From positions 1 through 64,000 of the forward strand of contig NZ_CAKKMS010000002.1 in NCBI RefSeq assembly GCF_918698245.1: a stretch of DNA of 64,000 nucleotides. Direction: 5' to 3'. This document shows, piece by piece, positions 54,448 to 64,000 of the stretch. The notes under the pieces were generated by a model. It was not told the DNA's origin. It ran no database searches and was given only the letters and a program-made list of their open reading frames with translations. Made by a program: the position numbers and the translations under genes. Numbering within the stretch: position 1 is the stretch's first letter; each line of letters opens with the position of its first letter. The stretch is from Pedobacter sp. Bi126 (lineage in GTDB: Bacteria; Bacteroidota; Bacteroidia; Sphingobacteriales; Sphingobacteriaceae).

Positions 54448-57400
54448 ATGGAAAAAAGGCAGGAATCGGTATTGAATAAGCGTTACGATAAATACATTGT
54501 TGCCATTGGTGCATCTGCCGGTGGTTTGGAAGCCATTCATGAATTCTTTGATCACATGCCGGCAAACTCAAGTTTTTCTTTTGTCGTGATCCAGCACCTC
54601 TCTTCCGATTATAAAAGTTTATTGGTAGAGCTTGTAGGAAAGCACACCCATATGAAAGTGTTCGAAGCGGCGAATGATATGGCCATCCAACAAGATTGTG
54701 TATATATTATTCCTAATAATAAACTTATGACCTTGGTTCGGGGGAGACTTAAGCTCGCTGATAAATCGCAGATTAAGGCACCTAATACCGCAATCGATCA
54801 TTTTTTACATACCCTGGCGAAAGATAAAAAAGAGAAAGCAATTGCGATTATCCTTTCAGGAACCGGCACCGATGGTACTAAAGGCATACAAAGCATAAAA
54901 GAAAACGGTGGGATGGTTATTGTTCAAGATCCGGGGTCTGCTAAATTTGATGGTATGCCCAATTCGGCCATCGCATCTGGCAATGCAGATCATATCATGG
55001 TTCCTTCGAAAATGCAGGAAGAACTTTTTAGCTATGTAAATGAAGAGCCTGTTAAAGTGCTCGAAAATGGTAAGGTTAATGAAGAACTGCTCGATGAAGT
55101 GTTTAAACTTGTACACAACATTAGTGGTAATGATTTTAACCTGTATAAAACCCCTACTATTATCAGGCGCATTGGCCGGAGAATGAACGAAAGAGGTATA
55201 AAAAAACTCGACCGTTATGTCGATTTTTTGCAGAGCAATACTGATGAAGTAAAGATTTTAGCGCAGGATTTTCTGATTGGGGTTACTAAATTTTTCAGGG
55301 ATGAGCAGGCTTTCGTACAACTTAATGAGTTCGCCATCCAGGATATCGTTAATCGGAAAGAAAACGGCGATGTAATTAAAATTTGGGTTTGTGCCTGTAG
55401 TACCGGGCAGGAGGCATACTCCATTGCGGCACTCGTAGATGATTGCGTAGACCGGTCGGGCAAAAAGATCGAGATTAAAATATTCGCTTCTGATATTGAT
55501 GAAAAAAGTATTGAGATTGCCTCTCGCGGCGAATACCCGATGTTGGTAAAAAAAGAAATACCAGCTAAACTTTTTAAGAAGTATTTCGTACAGGAGGGGA
55601 AGCACGTTAAAGTAATTGCAAGCTTGCGTAAACAGGTTGTTTTTGCGAAACATGACGTAATTAAATCGCCTCCTTTTATTAAGAACGACCTGGTTACCTG
55701 TAGAAACATGCTCATTTATGTAAACAGCATTCTTCAGGAAAAAATTCTTTCCATATTCCACTTCTCCCTGCTGCCAAATGGATATCTGTTTTTGGGATCG
55801 AGCGAAACTGCTTCTTCTATGAAAGCTGGTTTAACAGAAGTCTCTGGTAAATCGAAAATTTATAAGAAAACCGGAAAAATCAATTATTCGACTTACAATA
55901 CCTATAATACGGGTGCTAAGGCAACAATTGGTCAGGAACGTAAAAAAGGCGGTAACACCGAGATGCTACAAAGCCCGTTAGAAAAACGTTTGGCCGATTT
56001 CCTTTCATCAGATCTGGGCTATGTTGCCGTGTTTATTGATAAGGCGTACATCATGCAGGATGCCGTTGGCGATTACCGTCAATATTTGTCGCTTCCTGAG
56101 CAAAGTATCGAACTCAATATTTTAAAGATGGTACCGCGGGAGGTATCTATCGTACTCAATACCGGGTTACGCAAAGCCTGGAAAGAAAATAAAAAGATCG
56201 AATTAAAGAAGATCCGTTTTAAACAGGTTACGAAAGATATTTTTGTAGATATTTCCATTTTACCAGCATCCCCGGCTCATACCAATGGTTTTACCATGGT
56301 CGTTATTGTAGAACATGTTTCAGAAATAGTTGCGGATAAGGACGAAACTGTTTTTCCAGGTTTTCATGATGCTAACCAATCTGAATATGTGTTTGAACTG
56401 GAGGCCGAACTGAACGAAACCCGCTCGAACCTGCAGCTGGCTGTAGAAGAAATGGAAACCACCAATGAAGAACTCCAATCGAGCAACGAAGAACTCCTTT
56501 CAGCCAATGAAGAACTGCAATCCAGCAACGAGGAACTTCAATCATTAAACGAAGAACTCCATACCCTAAATACCGAACATCAGTTAAAGATCAAAGAACT
56601 GATCGAACTAAATGATGATCTGGATAATTATTTCAGGAGTACCGATATTGGTCAGATTTTTCTCGACGCCGAAATGTTTATCCGCAAATTTAATCCCGCG
56701 GCAGTAAGCATGGTGAATCTTATCGAATCAGATGTTGGCAGGTCTATAGAACACATTTCTAACAATATTAAGGCAGAAAACCTAATCAGCGATATTAAAA
56801 AGGTGCTGCTGAATGGGCATGTAATCGAAAAGGAAGTACAACTGAAAAATAATACCCGATGCCTGATGCGTGTAATGCCTTATTTAAGGAAGGATAAGCG
56901 GGCAGATGGTGTGGTAATCTCTTTTGTAGATATTTCTAAAATTACCGAATTGAACAATATCATCAGCGGTGTTTTTAATGCGAGCCTTAATGGGATTCTG
57001 GCGTTTAAAGCCGTGAGAGATGCCAAACATTTTATTGTAGATTTTGAGTGCAGCACCTATAACGATTCGGCACTAAGTATTTTAAAGAAGAACAAATCGG
57101 AGCTAACCGGTGCCAGATTGATGAAAATGATTCCTGAACTTACGGTAAGCAATCTTTTTAATAAATATGTAGGCGTGGTAGAAAACGGGAAGGTACTCGA
57201 AACAGAACTTCAGTTTTCTAAAGAACAATGGTTACAGCTAATTGCCGTAAAAATGTCTGATGGTTTTGTAGCTACATTAACCGATATCAGTCAGCAAAAA
57301 TTGGCTGAGCACAAGCTGAAAAAGAATTATAACGAACTTTTAGGCACGCGCGAGAACCTACGTCAACTCAATACCGATCTCGAACTGAAAGTGAAAGAGC

Positions 57401-59286
57401 GCACCATGAAACTTTCAGAGAGTGAAGAACGTTTCAATCTGGTGTCGCATGCCACAAACGATACCATTTGGGACTGGAATCTGGCCCACAACACCATGTG
57501 GCGGAGTGATAACTTCACGTCTATGTTCGGTTATCAGAAAGATGCACACACTGAAAATATTGCATTTTGGTTCGATAAAATCCATCCCGATGATCGTGAG
57601 CGGGTTAAAGCAAGTGTTTATGAAGCCATTAACCACAACGAAACCCAGTGGACTGCTCAGTATCGTTTAGAAAAAGCAGATGGCAGCTATGCTACATTGC
57701 TCGACCGGGGAAGTATCCTGTTAGATAATCTGAACACGCCTTATCGCATGGTTGGTTCCATGGTAGATATATCAAAACTAGTGGATACTGAGGTGAGGTT
57801 AAACTCAACAGAACGTAAATTCAGAAAGATTTTCGACTCGAATGTAATCGGAATTTTGTTCAGCGATATTGAAACCGGACGGATAGAAGACGCTAACGAT
57901 ATCTTTTTAAAACTTTTAGGTTATTCGCGATCTGATTTCGAAAATGGAAATATTAATTGGATGGAGATTACACCGGAAGCTTTTCTGCCGATCAGCAAAA
58001 TATCGCATAAATTATTAAAAGAAAAAGGCTTCTGCCCACCCTTCGAAAAACAGTACCTTAACAAAGCAGGCATTCCGGTAGATGTTTTGGTTGGTTCGGC
58101 CTTGTTAGGCGAAGATGTTCAGAACGGGGCAATTACTTACGTTATCGATATCAGCAAGCAGAAACATACCGAGAAAAAACGTAGCGAACTTCAAAAGCTG
58201 ATCAAGAAACAGCAAGACGAGTTTTACAGTATTTTTAAAAATGCACCAGCTTTAATCACCATCCGTAGGGGTAAAGCCCTCAAATACGAATTTGTAAACG
58301 AAGCTTTTAAAACTTTCGATGGCGGAACCGATTATATTGGCCGCTCAAGGATTGGAAATGGTTCTAAGTTCGAATCACCAGAATTGCTCGAAATAGAGAA
58401 AAATGTGATGAAAACAGGCGAAACTTATATAGCCAGCGCCTATAAGATCGAGCAGTTAAACCGCGCTACAGGAGATTCGGTTGAAAAGTGGTTTGATATT
58501 ATCCTAAATCCAGTTTTTTCTGATCAAGGGCTAATTGATGGCATTGCTTTCTTCGGTTTCGAAGTAACCGATTTAATGAAAGCCCAACAGGCTACCAAAG
58601 AGCTTATGCACCGAAAAGATGAGTTTATGAGTATTGCCAGTCACGAGTTAAAAACACCGATTACCAGTATTAAAGGCTTTTTACAGTTTGCACTGAGGAT
58701 GGCCGAACAGCAGAAGTTTGAGAAAATTTATGAGTTTGTAGATAAGGCGAACCGTCAGATTGGAAAATTGACTGCACTTGTAGAAGATTTATTGGATGTA
58801 ACCAAGATACAAGCTGGTAAAATGACTTTCAATTTCTCTGAATTCAACATCGCTGGCGTTATTGAGGATGCTATTGATGGTTTACAGGAAAGCATGAATG
58901 AACATCGCATTATACAGGATATAACTGATGTTCAGGTGTATGCTGATCGTAACCGTATTGAACAGGTTTTAAGCAATTTTATTTCCAATGCAATCAAATA
59001 TTCGCCTAATGCAGATAAAATTATAGTGCAGTCTAAAGCAGAAGGCGATTACCTGTTGGTTTCGGTACAGGATTTTGGGATTGGAATACCCAACGATAAA
59101 GCAGAATTTGTTTTCGACAGGTTTTTCCGTGTAGAAGCTTCTTCATATAACTTTTCGGGGCTTGGGCTCGGCTTATATATTTCAGCCGAAATTGTTGAAC
59201 GCCACGGAGGCGAAATCGGTGTAAATAGCCAAGAAGGCGAAGGTTCGATATTCTGGTTTAAAATTCCATTAAAAGATAAATCGTAG
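54448..59286 (+). CDS. CheB-CheR-PAS-histidine kinase multi-domain protein
   Basis: 1612 residues from ATG at 54448; a TTG at 54412 inside the phytochrome gene is less likely. Residues ~17-200: CheB-like methylesterase (VAIGASAGGLEAIHEFFD, VIQHLSSDYKSLL, SGTGTDGTKGIQSI). ~220-490: CheR-like methyltransferase (VTKFFRDEQAF, ACSTGQEAYSIAALVDD, LVTCRNMLIYVN). ~650-710: coiled coil of NEEL-type repeats (SSNEELLSANEELQ). Then about four PAS domains, HisKA with His in SIASHELKTPITSI near residue 1400, and ATPase with LSNFISNAIKYS and LGLGLYISAEIVERHGG. No receiver domain. Methylation of a chemoreceptor is not implied, since none is near. Confidence 0.9.
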   Translation: MEKRQESVLNKRYDKYIVAIGASAGGLEAIHEFFDHMPANSSFSFVVIQHLSSDYKSLLVELVGKHTHMKVFEAANDMAIQQDCVYIIPNNKLMTLVRGRLKLADKSQIKAPNTAIDHFLHTLAKDKKEKAIAIILSGTGTDGTKGIQSIKENGGMVIVQDPGSAKFDGMPNSAIASGNADHIMVPSKMQEELFSYVNEEPVKVLENGKVNEELLDEVFKLVHNISGNDFNLYKTPTIIRRIGRRMNERGIKKLDRYVDFLQSNTDEVKILAQDFLIGVTKFFRDEQAFVQLNEFAIQDIVNRKENGDVIKIWVCACSTGQEAYSIAALVDDCVDRSGKKIEIKIFASDIDEKSIEIASRGEYPMLVKKEIPAKLFKKYFVQEGKHVKVIASLRKQVVFAKHDVIKSPPFIKNDLVTCRNMLIYVNSILQEKILSIFHFSLLPNGYLFLGSSETASSMKAGLTEVSGKSKIYKKTGKINYSTYNTYNTGAKATIGQERKKGGNTEMLQSPLEKRLADFLSSDLGYVAVFIDKAYIMQDAVGDYRQYLSLPEQSIELNILKMVPREVSIVLNTGLRKAWKENKKIELKKIRFKQVTKDIFVDISILPASPAHTNGFTMVVIVEHVSEIVADKDETVFPGFHDANQSEYVFELEAELNETRSNLQLAVEEMETTNEELQSSNEELLSANEELQSSNEELQSLNEELHTLNTEHQLKIKELIELNDDLDNYFRSTDIGQIFLDAEMFIRKFNPAAVSMVNLIESDVGRSIEHISNNIKAENLISDIKKVLLNGHVIEKEVQLKNNTRCLMRVMPYLRKDKRADGVVISFVDISKITELNNIISGVFNASLNGILAFKAVRDAKHFIVDFECSTYNDSALSILKKNKSELTGARLMKMIPELTVSNLFNKYVGVVENGKVLETELQFSKEQWLQLIAVKMSDGFVATLTDISQQKLAEHKLKKNYNELLGTRENLRQLNTDLELKVKERTMKLSESEERFNLVSHATNDTIWDWNLAHNTMWRSDNFTSMFGYQKDAHTENIAFWFDKIHPDDRERVKASVYEAINHNETQWTAQYRLEKADGSYATLLDRGSILLDNLNTPYRMVGSMVDISKLVDTEVRLNSTERKFRKIFDSNVIGILFSDIETGRIEDANDIFLKLLGYSRSDFENGNINWMEITPEAFLPISKISHKLLKEKGFCPPFEKQYLNKAGIPVDVLVGSALLGEDVQNGAITYVIDISKQKHTEKKRSELQKLIKKQQDEFYSIFKNAPALITIRRGKALKYEFVNEAFKTFDGGTDYIGRSRIGNGSKFESPELLEIEKNVMKTGETYIASAYKIEQLNRATGDSVEKWFDIILNPVFSDQGLIDGIAFFGFEVTDLMKAQQATKELMHRKDEFMSIASHELKTPITSIKGFLQFALRMAEQQKFEKIYEFVDKANRQIGKLTALVEDLLDVTKIQAGKMTFNFSEFNIAGVIEDAIDGLQESMNEHRIIQDITDVQVYADRNRIEQVLSNFISNAIKYSPNADKIIVQSKAEGDYLLVSVQDFGIGIPNDKAEFVFDRFFRVEASSYNFSGLGLGLYISAEIVERHGGEIGVNSQEGEGSIFWFKIPLKDKS

Positions 59287-59390
59287 AGTCAATGCCTGTT
59301 TTAAGACTAATGCTGTATGATTATCTAGATGAAGCAAACAAAAACTGCTTCATTGGTGTAGTTATAATTCCTCTAACACGGGAGTAATTT

Positions 59391-59430
59391 GAAAGGGGTA
59401 AACATGGATGTGGTTACCCTTTTCTCTTTT
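59391..59430 (+). terminator. Terminator of the phytochrome/kinase operon
   Basis: GAAAGGGGTAA pairs with TTACCCTTTTC (one G-T pair), followed by TCTTTT. A further 8-bp hairpin ATGAAGCA/TGCTTCAT lies at 59329-59353. Nothing else is seen between 59287 and 59621. Confidence 0.7.
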
Positions 59431-59621
59431 AACAACATTTTAAGCAGCGAACTTGTTTAGTTCATTTTATTCAGTGTTGCTTGGCAGAATCCGTGCAAAG
59501 TATTTACAACAAAGAACAAAACAGAAAACATGCTGCAGATGATTACTTGATTTCAACATCCATTTAACATCTCCATTTTCCATCCCTCCATATTTTTTGT
59601 ACCCTTGTAAAAAAAATAGAA

Positions 59622-59903
59622 ATGGAGAAACCGCTTGTCAATATAACCTATTGCCCTAAATGTGGCTGGATGCTACGGTCGGCGTATATGGCGCAAGAAA
59701 TTTTAACCACTTTTGTAGACGAGCTAAAGGGGGTAACTTTAATTCCGAGTGAAACATCGGGCGTTTTTACTGTTCATGTTGGTGAGAAACTAATTTTTGA
59801 TAGAAAACAGATGCAACGCTTTCCTGAAATTAAAGAACTAAAACAGCTTATCCGTGATGAAGTGAATCCAGCCATGAACCTTGGCCACTCTGATGTTAAA
59901 TAG
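59622..59903 (+). CDS. SelW/SelT/Rdx-family CxxC protein
   Basis: 93 residues. ITYCPKCGWMLRSAYMAQEI holds the N-terminal Cys-x-x-Cys (CPKC) of the Rdx thioredoxin-like fold, and VFTVHVGEKLIFDRK plus RFPEIKELKQLIRD match the C-terminal half. Bacterial members are thought to be redox proteins, with Cys in place of selenocysteine. Function in this organism unknown. A possible -7 element TATTTTTTG is at about 59590 (one base longer than the consensus), and the gene is monocistronic. Confidence 0.82.
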   Translation: MEKPLVNITYCPKCGWMLRSAYMAQEILTTFVDELKGVTLIPSETSGVFTVHVGEKLIFDRKQMQRFPEIKELKQLIRDEVNPAMNLGHSDVK

Positions 59904-59993
59904 CGAACATTTAAGTTTAGGAATCTAAATAATGATCGAATAGTGGGAGACTATATGATTATTTCATGTCGAGAACAGGGTTTTAGTAAATTG

Positions 59994-60257
59994 TTATCTT
60001 AACGCCAGGATCAGTTTGCCTGATTTGATTCTGAAATAGTAGGTTAAAGAAGTTCTTCCTTTTAAAACTTCAATAGTTTTAATGGCGCCAGAACTGCCCC
60101 ATGTGTCAGAAATAAGATCACCAACTTTCAGTTGTTCCAGCCTATGGATGGGCGTCAATGCATCAATAAGTATCATAGTAACAAAAATAAGCCAATATAT
60201 TTTTTTTAGATGGGACTTTTGTTTCAAAATATACATTTCACGTTTATGTGTAATCAT
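59994..60257 (-). CDS. Small single-span membrane protein
   Basis: 87 residues, or 80 from an internal ATG at 60236. One hydrophobic segment (IYWLIFVTMILIDALTPIHR) then ~50 residues with VGDLISDTWGSSGAIKTIEV and LTYYFRIKSGKLILALR. Basic and short; no family recognised. No partner gene is adjacent. The reading frame is intact and clearly translated-like in composition, but the size leaves some doubt. Confidence 0.4.
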   Translation of the reverse strand: MITHKREMYILKQKSHLKKIYWLIFVTMILIDALTPIHRLEQLKVGDLISDTWGSSGAIKTIEVLKGRTSLTYYFRIKSGKLILALR

Positions 60258-60465
60258 AAATCATACGGTGTCTGTCTGTAAATGGTAGGTGTTGTTGAAT
60301 CATTAAAGTGTAGGTGGAACAGCATCACGATCGAACAGAGCCGTCTTTAATGTAGGATAAATCTTACAATTTTTACTGTTTAATCCTAGATAATAGCCGA
60401 TAGCTGAGTTTTAGGAAAATATGTATATTCGTTTCCTGCCATGCATACCACGGTACGGTTTCTCT

Positions 60466-63400
60466 ATGTTCCTTATTCAGAAAAAAACTGCTTGCTCCAT
60501 ATTTTTTTTATGGATGGGCGCAGTTATTTGTTTTGCCCAGTCTACAACTATTCGCCTTAAATATCTGGGGGTAGAAAATGGCCTGTCTAATAATGTGGTA
60601 AACTCTTTGTATCTAGATCATTTTGGGTTTATGTGGATGGGTACCTATGATGGATTAAACCGTTACGATGGCTATCATTTTAAGGTTTTTAGAAATGGCT
60701 GGGGCGATGAACATTCATTGGTAAATAACCACATTACGGTACTGAATGGTGATGCGAAAAACAAGGTTTGGGTAGGTACGCAAAAGGGCGTTTCTTATTA
60801 TGATTATGCCGATTCCAAGTTTCATCAATTGATTTATCTAGACAAGGGAAGAAAAAATGAGGTAAGTTATGCTATTAATTCCATTGCAATAAGTAAGGCT
60901 TTAGCTGTCTATGTAGCTACTGAAGAAAAAGGCCTGTTTATGCTCGAAAAGAATAGCAGCATTGCAAAACGGATCCCATATGGCAAAAATTTCGATTTCA
61001 CTGTAAAAGCTTTATATGTTGATGAACAACAAACCCTATGGCTTTTTATAAAAGATGTGGGGCTTTGCAGATACGATAATGATAAACATAGACTTCGTTT
61101 AGTAACTGCTGCCGTACGCTCAGTAACATGCATTACCAAAGGCACTAACCAAACACTCTGGGTTGGAACAGAGCACGGACTTTTTCAATTTGATAAAGTC
61201 AATAGTAGCCTCACCAAGTTTAACCAGCATTTAAGCAATGAGAATATTATGAGTTTGTTGTTTGATCGGCAACAAAAACTCTGGATTTCAACTGATGGGG
61301 GAGGAATTGCTGTTTACAATACAAAAAATCAAAAAACAAATTACCTATCCGCAGGAAAAGAAAAAGGCTTACTGAGCAGTAATTCTGTCGCCCAGGTTTA
61401 CGAAGACCGCGAATCTAGAAAGTGGATCGCAACCTTACGTGGTGGGGTTAATATCATCGATCCAGAAAATGAGCAGTTTACCACCATTAAACATAATCCA
61501 TTAAAAAACAATTCCTTAATTAACAATTTTGTACTCTCTTTTAGCGAAGATGAAAACAAAAACATTTGGATCGGGACTGATGGAGGTGGTTTAAGTGTTT
61601 GGAACAGAAAGCAAAATACTTTTACCAATTATGCCAAAACCAGCGATCCAAACGCTTTAACCAGTAATTTTGTTACCAGTATTTTAAACGATGCAAACCA
61701 CAACGTTTGGGTGGCCAGTTTTAGCGGCGGGATAGATCGTTTTAATAAAACAACAGGAAAATTTGTTCACTATAACTGTTACAATACCTATAAAGGCGTT
61801 GATGACATTAACATTTGGAAGCTTTATCAAGACAAACAACAAAATATTTGGGTAGGCACTACAAAAGGTGGTGCATTGTATCGTTACAATAAAATTGCCG
61901 ATAAGTTTGAACTTTTCGACCATAATCTAAAGGATATCCACAGCTTGTTCCAGGATTCGAAAGGAAGACTCTGGGCAGGGAATTATACCGAACTGATCGA
62001 AATTGATCCGATAAACAAAAAACATAGCTATACGAAGATCAATTTTGCCATCAGGGCCATTCAGGAAGATTTTAATCATCAAATATGGATCGGCACCGAA
62101 GGTGGAGGTTTACTGCTTTTTGATCCCGAAACCAAAAAAATAAAGCGGTACATCCAGAGCGATGGGCTACCAAGTAATTCGGTGCTCAATATCCTTCAGG
62201 ATGCCCAAGGTAATTTGTGGTGTAGTACTTATAACGGTTTATCAAAATTTGATGTTACACACCAAAGCTTTAAAAACTATTATGCTACCGATGGCTTACA
62301 AAGCAATCAGTTTAATTATAATGCTGCATTAAAACTTGCAAACGGTAACTTTTTGTTTGGTGGAATTGGTGGCTTCAATTTGTTTTCGCCCGATAGCATT
62401 AAGAAAAATAAAAGGATACCCAAAATGGTGCTGACCGATTTTAGGATCAATAATATTCCGCTCGATCAGGATTCGGGTTATAACGATATCTCTGTTGTTA
62501 ATTTAGCACGCATAGAAATCCCATATAGTGCTGCGGTGATTTCTATCGATTATGCGGCAATAGAATTCTCTTTTCAGGATCAGATTTCTTATGCCTATTA
62601 CCTGGAAGGTTGGGATAGAGACTGGAATTATGTAAACAAATTAAGCACAGCCTATTATTCCAGGTTAAATGAAGGTGAGTATAAACTGCACATTAAAAGT
62701 ACCGATACCGAAGGTGCCTGGAGCAACAACGAAAAGATTGTAATGATTAGGATTTTACCCCCTTGGTACCGCACCTGGTGGGCCTATACCATTTACCTTA
62801 TTATAGGGTCTTCCCTGTTTTATCTTTTTCAGACCTATCGCAACCGCCAGAGAAGATTAAAACACGAGGTAGAGATTACCAACCTTAAAATGGAGCGTGA
62901 AAAAGACCTTAATGAGAAAAAACTGAATTTCTTTACCAATATTTCGCACGAGCTGAGAACGCCATTGACCTTAATTGTTAATCCGATTAAAGACATTATC
63001 CATAAGAAAGACCCAGGGCAAGAGAAGAACGATTTAAATGTTGTTTACCGCAATTCGAGGCGTTTGTTAAGCCTGGTAGATCAGTTATTACTGTTTAGAA
63101 AAACAGAAAGTGAGAACGATGCATTGAAGATTGTAAGGATCAACCTCTACAAATTTACAAACGAGATTTTCCTCTGCTTTAATTATTTGGCAAAGCAGAA
63201 CCATATAGAATATACTTTTGAGTGCGAGGAGGAAGAACTTGATATTTATGCAGATAAAGACAAGCTCGAAATCGTTTTCTTTAACCTGCTCTCTAACGCG
63301 CTTAAATTTACACCAAAAGGCGGTTTTGTGAAATTTAGTGTTAAAACCCTAGGTATGCGGGTGCAGATCGAGGTGAGCGATAGTGGTCCGGGCATACCGG

Positions 63401-64000
63401 CGCATGTAGGTGAAAAATTATTCGATAAATTTTATAAAGTAATGTCGAACGAATCGCTGAAGATGGGTTTCGGTATTGGGCTTTACCTGGCCAAAAACTT
63501 TGTAGAATTGCATAAAGGGAAAATTTCATTCCGTTCCAATCAGGGAATGGGTACCATCTTTTTGATCGATATTCCGGTTGGGGAGCCAAACTTGCAGCAA
63601 AGTGGTGTTTTCCAAAACGAATTGACTTATGTAAACGAGCTCATTGCGCAGGAGGAAGAAGCAGAAAATAACGATGCCGAGAATGTGGGCAACCTTGAAT
63701 TGCTCATTTCAGATTTACACTCGATTTTGGTTATTGATGACAACCCCGAAATTATTGATTACATCAAGCATATTTTTCAGGATAACTTCAAAATTTACAA
63801 GGCCGAAAATGGTACAGATGGATTAAAACTCTGTAAAGAATATTTGCCTGATATCGTAATATCTGACGTAAACATGGATGGCCTTAACGGTATCGAACTC
63901 TGTAAGGCGATTAAAGAGGATTCTGCCTTGAGCCATATCCCGGTAATTCTATTAACCGGCGACCCTAGTCCGGAGGTAAAACTTAAGGGAATCGAAGTTG
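60466..64000 (+). CDS. Hybrid two-component sensor with beta-propeller, truncated at the window end
   Basis: From ATG 60466 the frame is open to the end (>1178 residues). Signal peptide (FFLWMGAVICFAQ), then about 12-14 Reg_prop-type propeller repeats (LYLDHFGFMWMGTYDGLNRY, DKQQNIWVGTTKGGALYRYN), Y_Y_Y domain (AYYLEGWDRDWNYVNKL), one membrane helix (AYTIYLIIGSSLFYLFQTY), HisKA with His828 in NISHELRTPLTLIV, ATPase (FFNLLSNALKFTPKGG, GFGIGLYLAKNF) and a receiver with Asp1134 in IVISDVNMDG. A C-terminal AraC domain is expected beyond the window. In Bacteroidetes such proteins sense oligosaccharides and control nearby utilisation genes. Confidence 0.93.
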   Translation, partial: MFLIQKKTACSIFFLWMGAVICFAQSTTIRLKYLGVENGLSNNVVNSLYLDHFGFMWMGTYDGLNRYDGYHFKVFRNGWGDEHSLVNNHITVLNGDAKNKVWVGTQKGVSYYDYADSKFHQLIYLDKGRKNEVSYAINSIAISKALAVYVATEEKGLFMLEKNSSIAKRIPYGKNFDFTVKALYVDEQQTLWLFIKDVGLCRYDNDKHRLRLVTAAVRSVTCITKGTNQTLWVGTEHGLFQFDKVNSSLTKFNQHLSNENIMSLLFDRQQKLWISTDGGGIAVYNTKNQKTNYLSAGKEKGLLSSNSVAQVYEDRESRKWIATLRGGVNIIDPENEQFTTIKHNPLKNNSLINNFVLSFSEDENKNIWIGTDGGGLSVWNRKQNTFTNYAKTSDPNALTSNFVTSILNDANHNVWVASFSGGIDRFNKTTGKFVHYNCYNTYKGVDDINIWKLYQDKQQNIWVGTTKGGALYRYNKIADKFELFDHNLKDIHSLFQDSKGRLWAGNYTELIEIDPINKKHSYTKINFAIRAIQEDFNHQIWIGTEGGGLLLFDPETKKIKRYIQSDGLPSNSVLNILQDAQGNLWCSTYNGLSKFDVTHQSFKNYYATDGLQSNQFNYNAALKLANGNFLFGGIGGFNLFSPDSIKKNKRIPKMVLTDFRINNIPLDQDSGYNDISVVNLARIEIPYSAAVISIDYAAIEFSFQDQISYAYYLEGWDRDWNYVNKLSTAYYSRLNEGEYKLHIKSTDTEGAWSNNEKIVMIRILPPWYRTWWAYTIYLIIGSSLFYLFQTYRNRQRRLKHEVEITNLKMEREKDLNEKKLNFFTNISHELRTPLTLIVNPIKDIIHKKDPGQEKNDLNVVYRNSRRLLSLVDQLLLFRKTESENDALKIVRINLYKFTNEIFLCFNYLAKQNHIEYTFECEEEELDIYADKDKLEIVFFNLLSNALKFTPKGGFVKFSVKTLGMRVQIEVSDSGPGIPAHVGEKLFDKFYKVMSNESLKMGFGIGLYLAKNFVELHKGKISFRSNQGMGTIFLIDIPVGEPNLQQSGVFQNELTYVNELIAQEEEAENNDAENVGNLELLISDLHSILVIDDNPEIIDYIKHIFQDNFKIYKAENGTDGLKLCKEYLPDIVISDVNMDGLNGIELCKAIKEDSALSHIPVILLTGDPSPEVKLKGIEV

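Noticed and set aside
55215..55761. Two ~167-residue minus-strand frames in the CheB-CheR gene
   Set aside because: Opposite-strand shadows of the CheR-like domain, which has clear conserved motifs.

Overview
The window looks like a chromosomal segment of a Bacteroidetes bacterium, most likely a Sphingobacteriaceae member close to Pedobacter. This rests on family content (SusC/SusD pair, Rhs proteins of the Bacteroidetes type, a truncated hybrid two-component regulator with a beta-propeller sensor, a GH109 enzyme), on moderate AT richness, on weak ribosome binding sites, and on several promoters with the Bacteroidetes -7 element TAnnTTTG. The species is an inference.

Layout. (1) 1-7900 is a polymorphic-toxin island. 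It holds the 3' part of an Rhs toxin with a cysteine-amidase-like tip and an adjacent exported candidate immunity gene, then a displaced, frameshifted Rhs C-terminal cassette with a different (HELSH metallopeptidase-like) tip and its own candidate immunity gene, then further orphan immunity-like genes and gene remnants. Three of these units end in the same AGCAAAGCC...GGCTTTGCT hairpin. Two broken DNA-binding-protein genes lie on the opposite strand, and the island ends near a 3' tRNA fragment. (2) 8000-14000 has membrane proteins, an AraC-type regulator divergent from an AHSA1-type protein, and an LtaS-like phosphotransferase with an XRE gene. (3) 14200-23300 has an HD phosphohydrolase, an OmpR-type two-component pair, a PAP2 phosphatase and a TolC/HlyD/RND efflux operon. 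(4) 23300-31900 is a SusC-SusD-sulfatase-sulfatase operon. It is preceded by a perfect inverted repeat, a -7 element and a short reading frame ending in Arg-Cys-Cys-Cys-Ala. This suggests a sulfur-responsive promoter plus a cysteine-sensing leader peptide, and I regard it as the most interesting signal here. (5) 32900-40500 (minus strand) is a T6SS VgrG/effector module: VgrG, a very small VgrG-tail-like protein, a probable adaptor, a 1204-residue effector (PAAR-like, Ig-like repeats, GH19-like, NlpC/P60/CHAP-like) and a lipoprotein that may be the immunity protein.

(6) 41100-44100 is an amino-sugar locus (GH35 remnant, GH109-like enzyme, aminoglycoside-phosphotransferase-fold sugar kinase). 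(7) 44800-52600 holds GtrA plus CDP-alcohol phosphatidyltransferase genes, a PhyH dioxygenase, an SDR enzyme, a TonB-dependent receptor with a PepSY membrane protein, and a second AHSA1 protein. (8) 52900-59300 is a two-gene light-signalling unit: a phytochrome photosensory module without an output domain, followed after 4 nt by a CheB-CheR-PAS-histidine kinase. (9) 59600-64000 has a small Rdx/SelW-like CxxC protein, a small membrane protein and a hybrid two-component sensor cut by the window end.

No rRNA, intact tRNA, CRISPR array, integrase or intact insertion sequence was seen. Several gene-free stretches (16856-17241, 31921-32877, 44133-44788, 46910-47691) hold dispersed repeat-like and hairpin sequences rather than genes.
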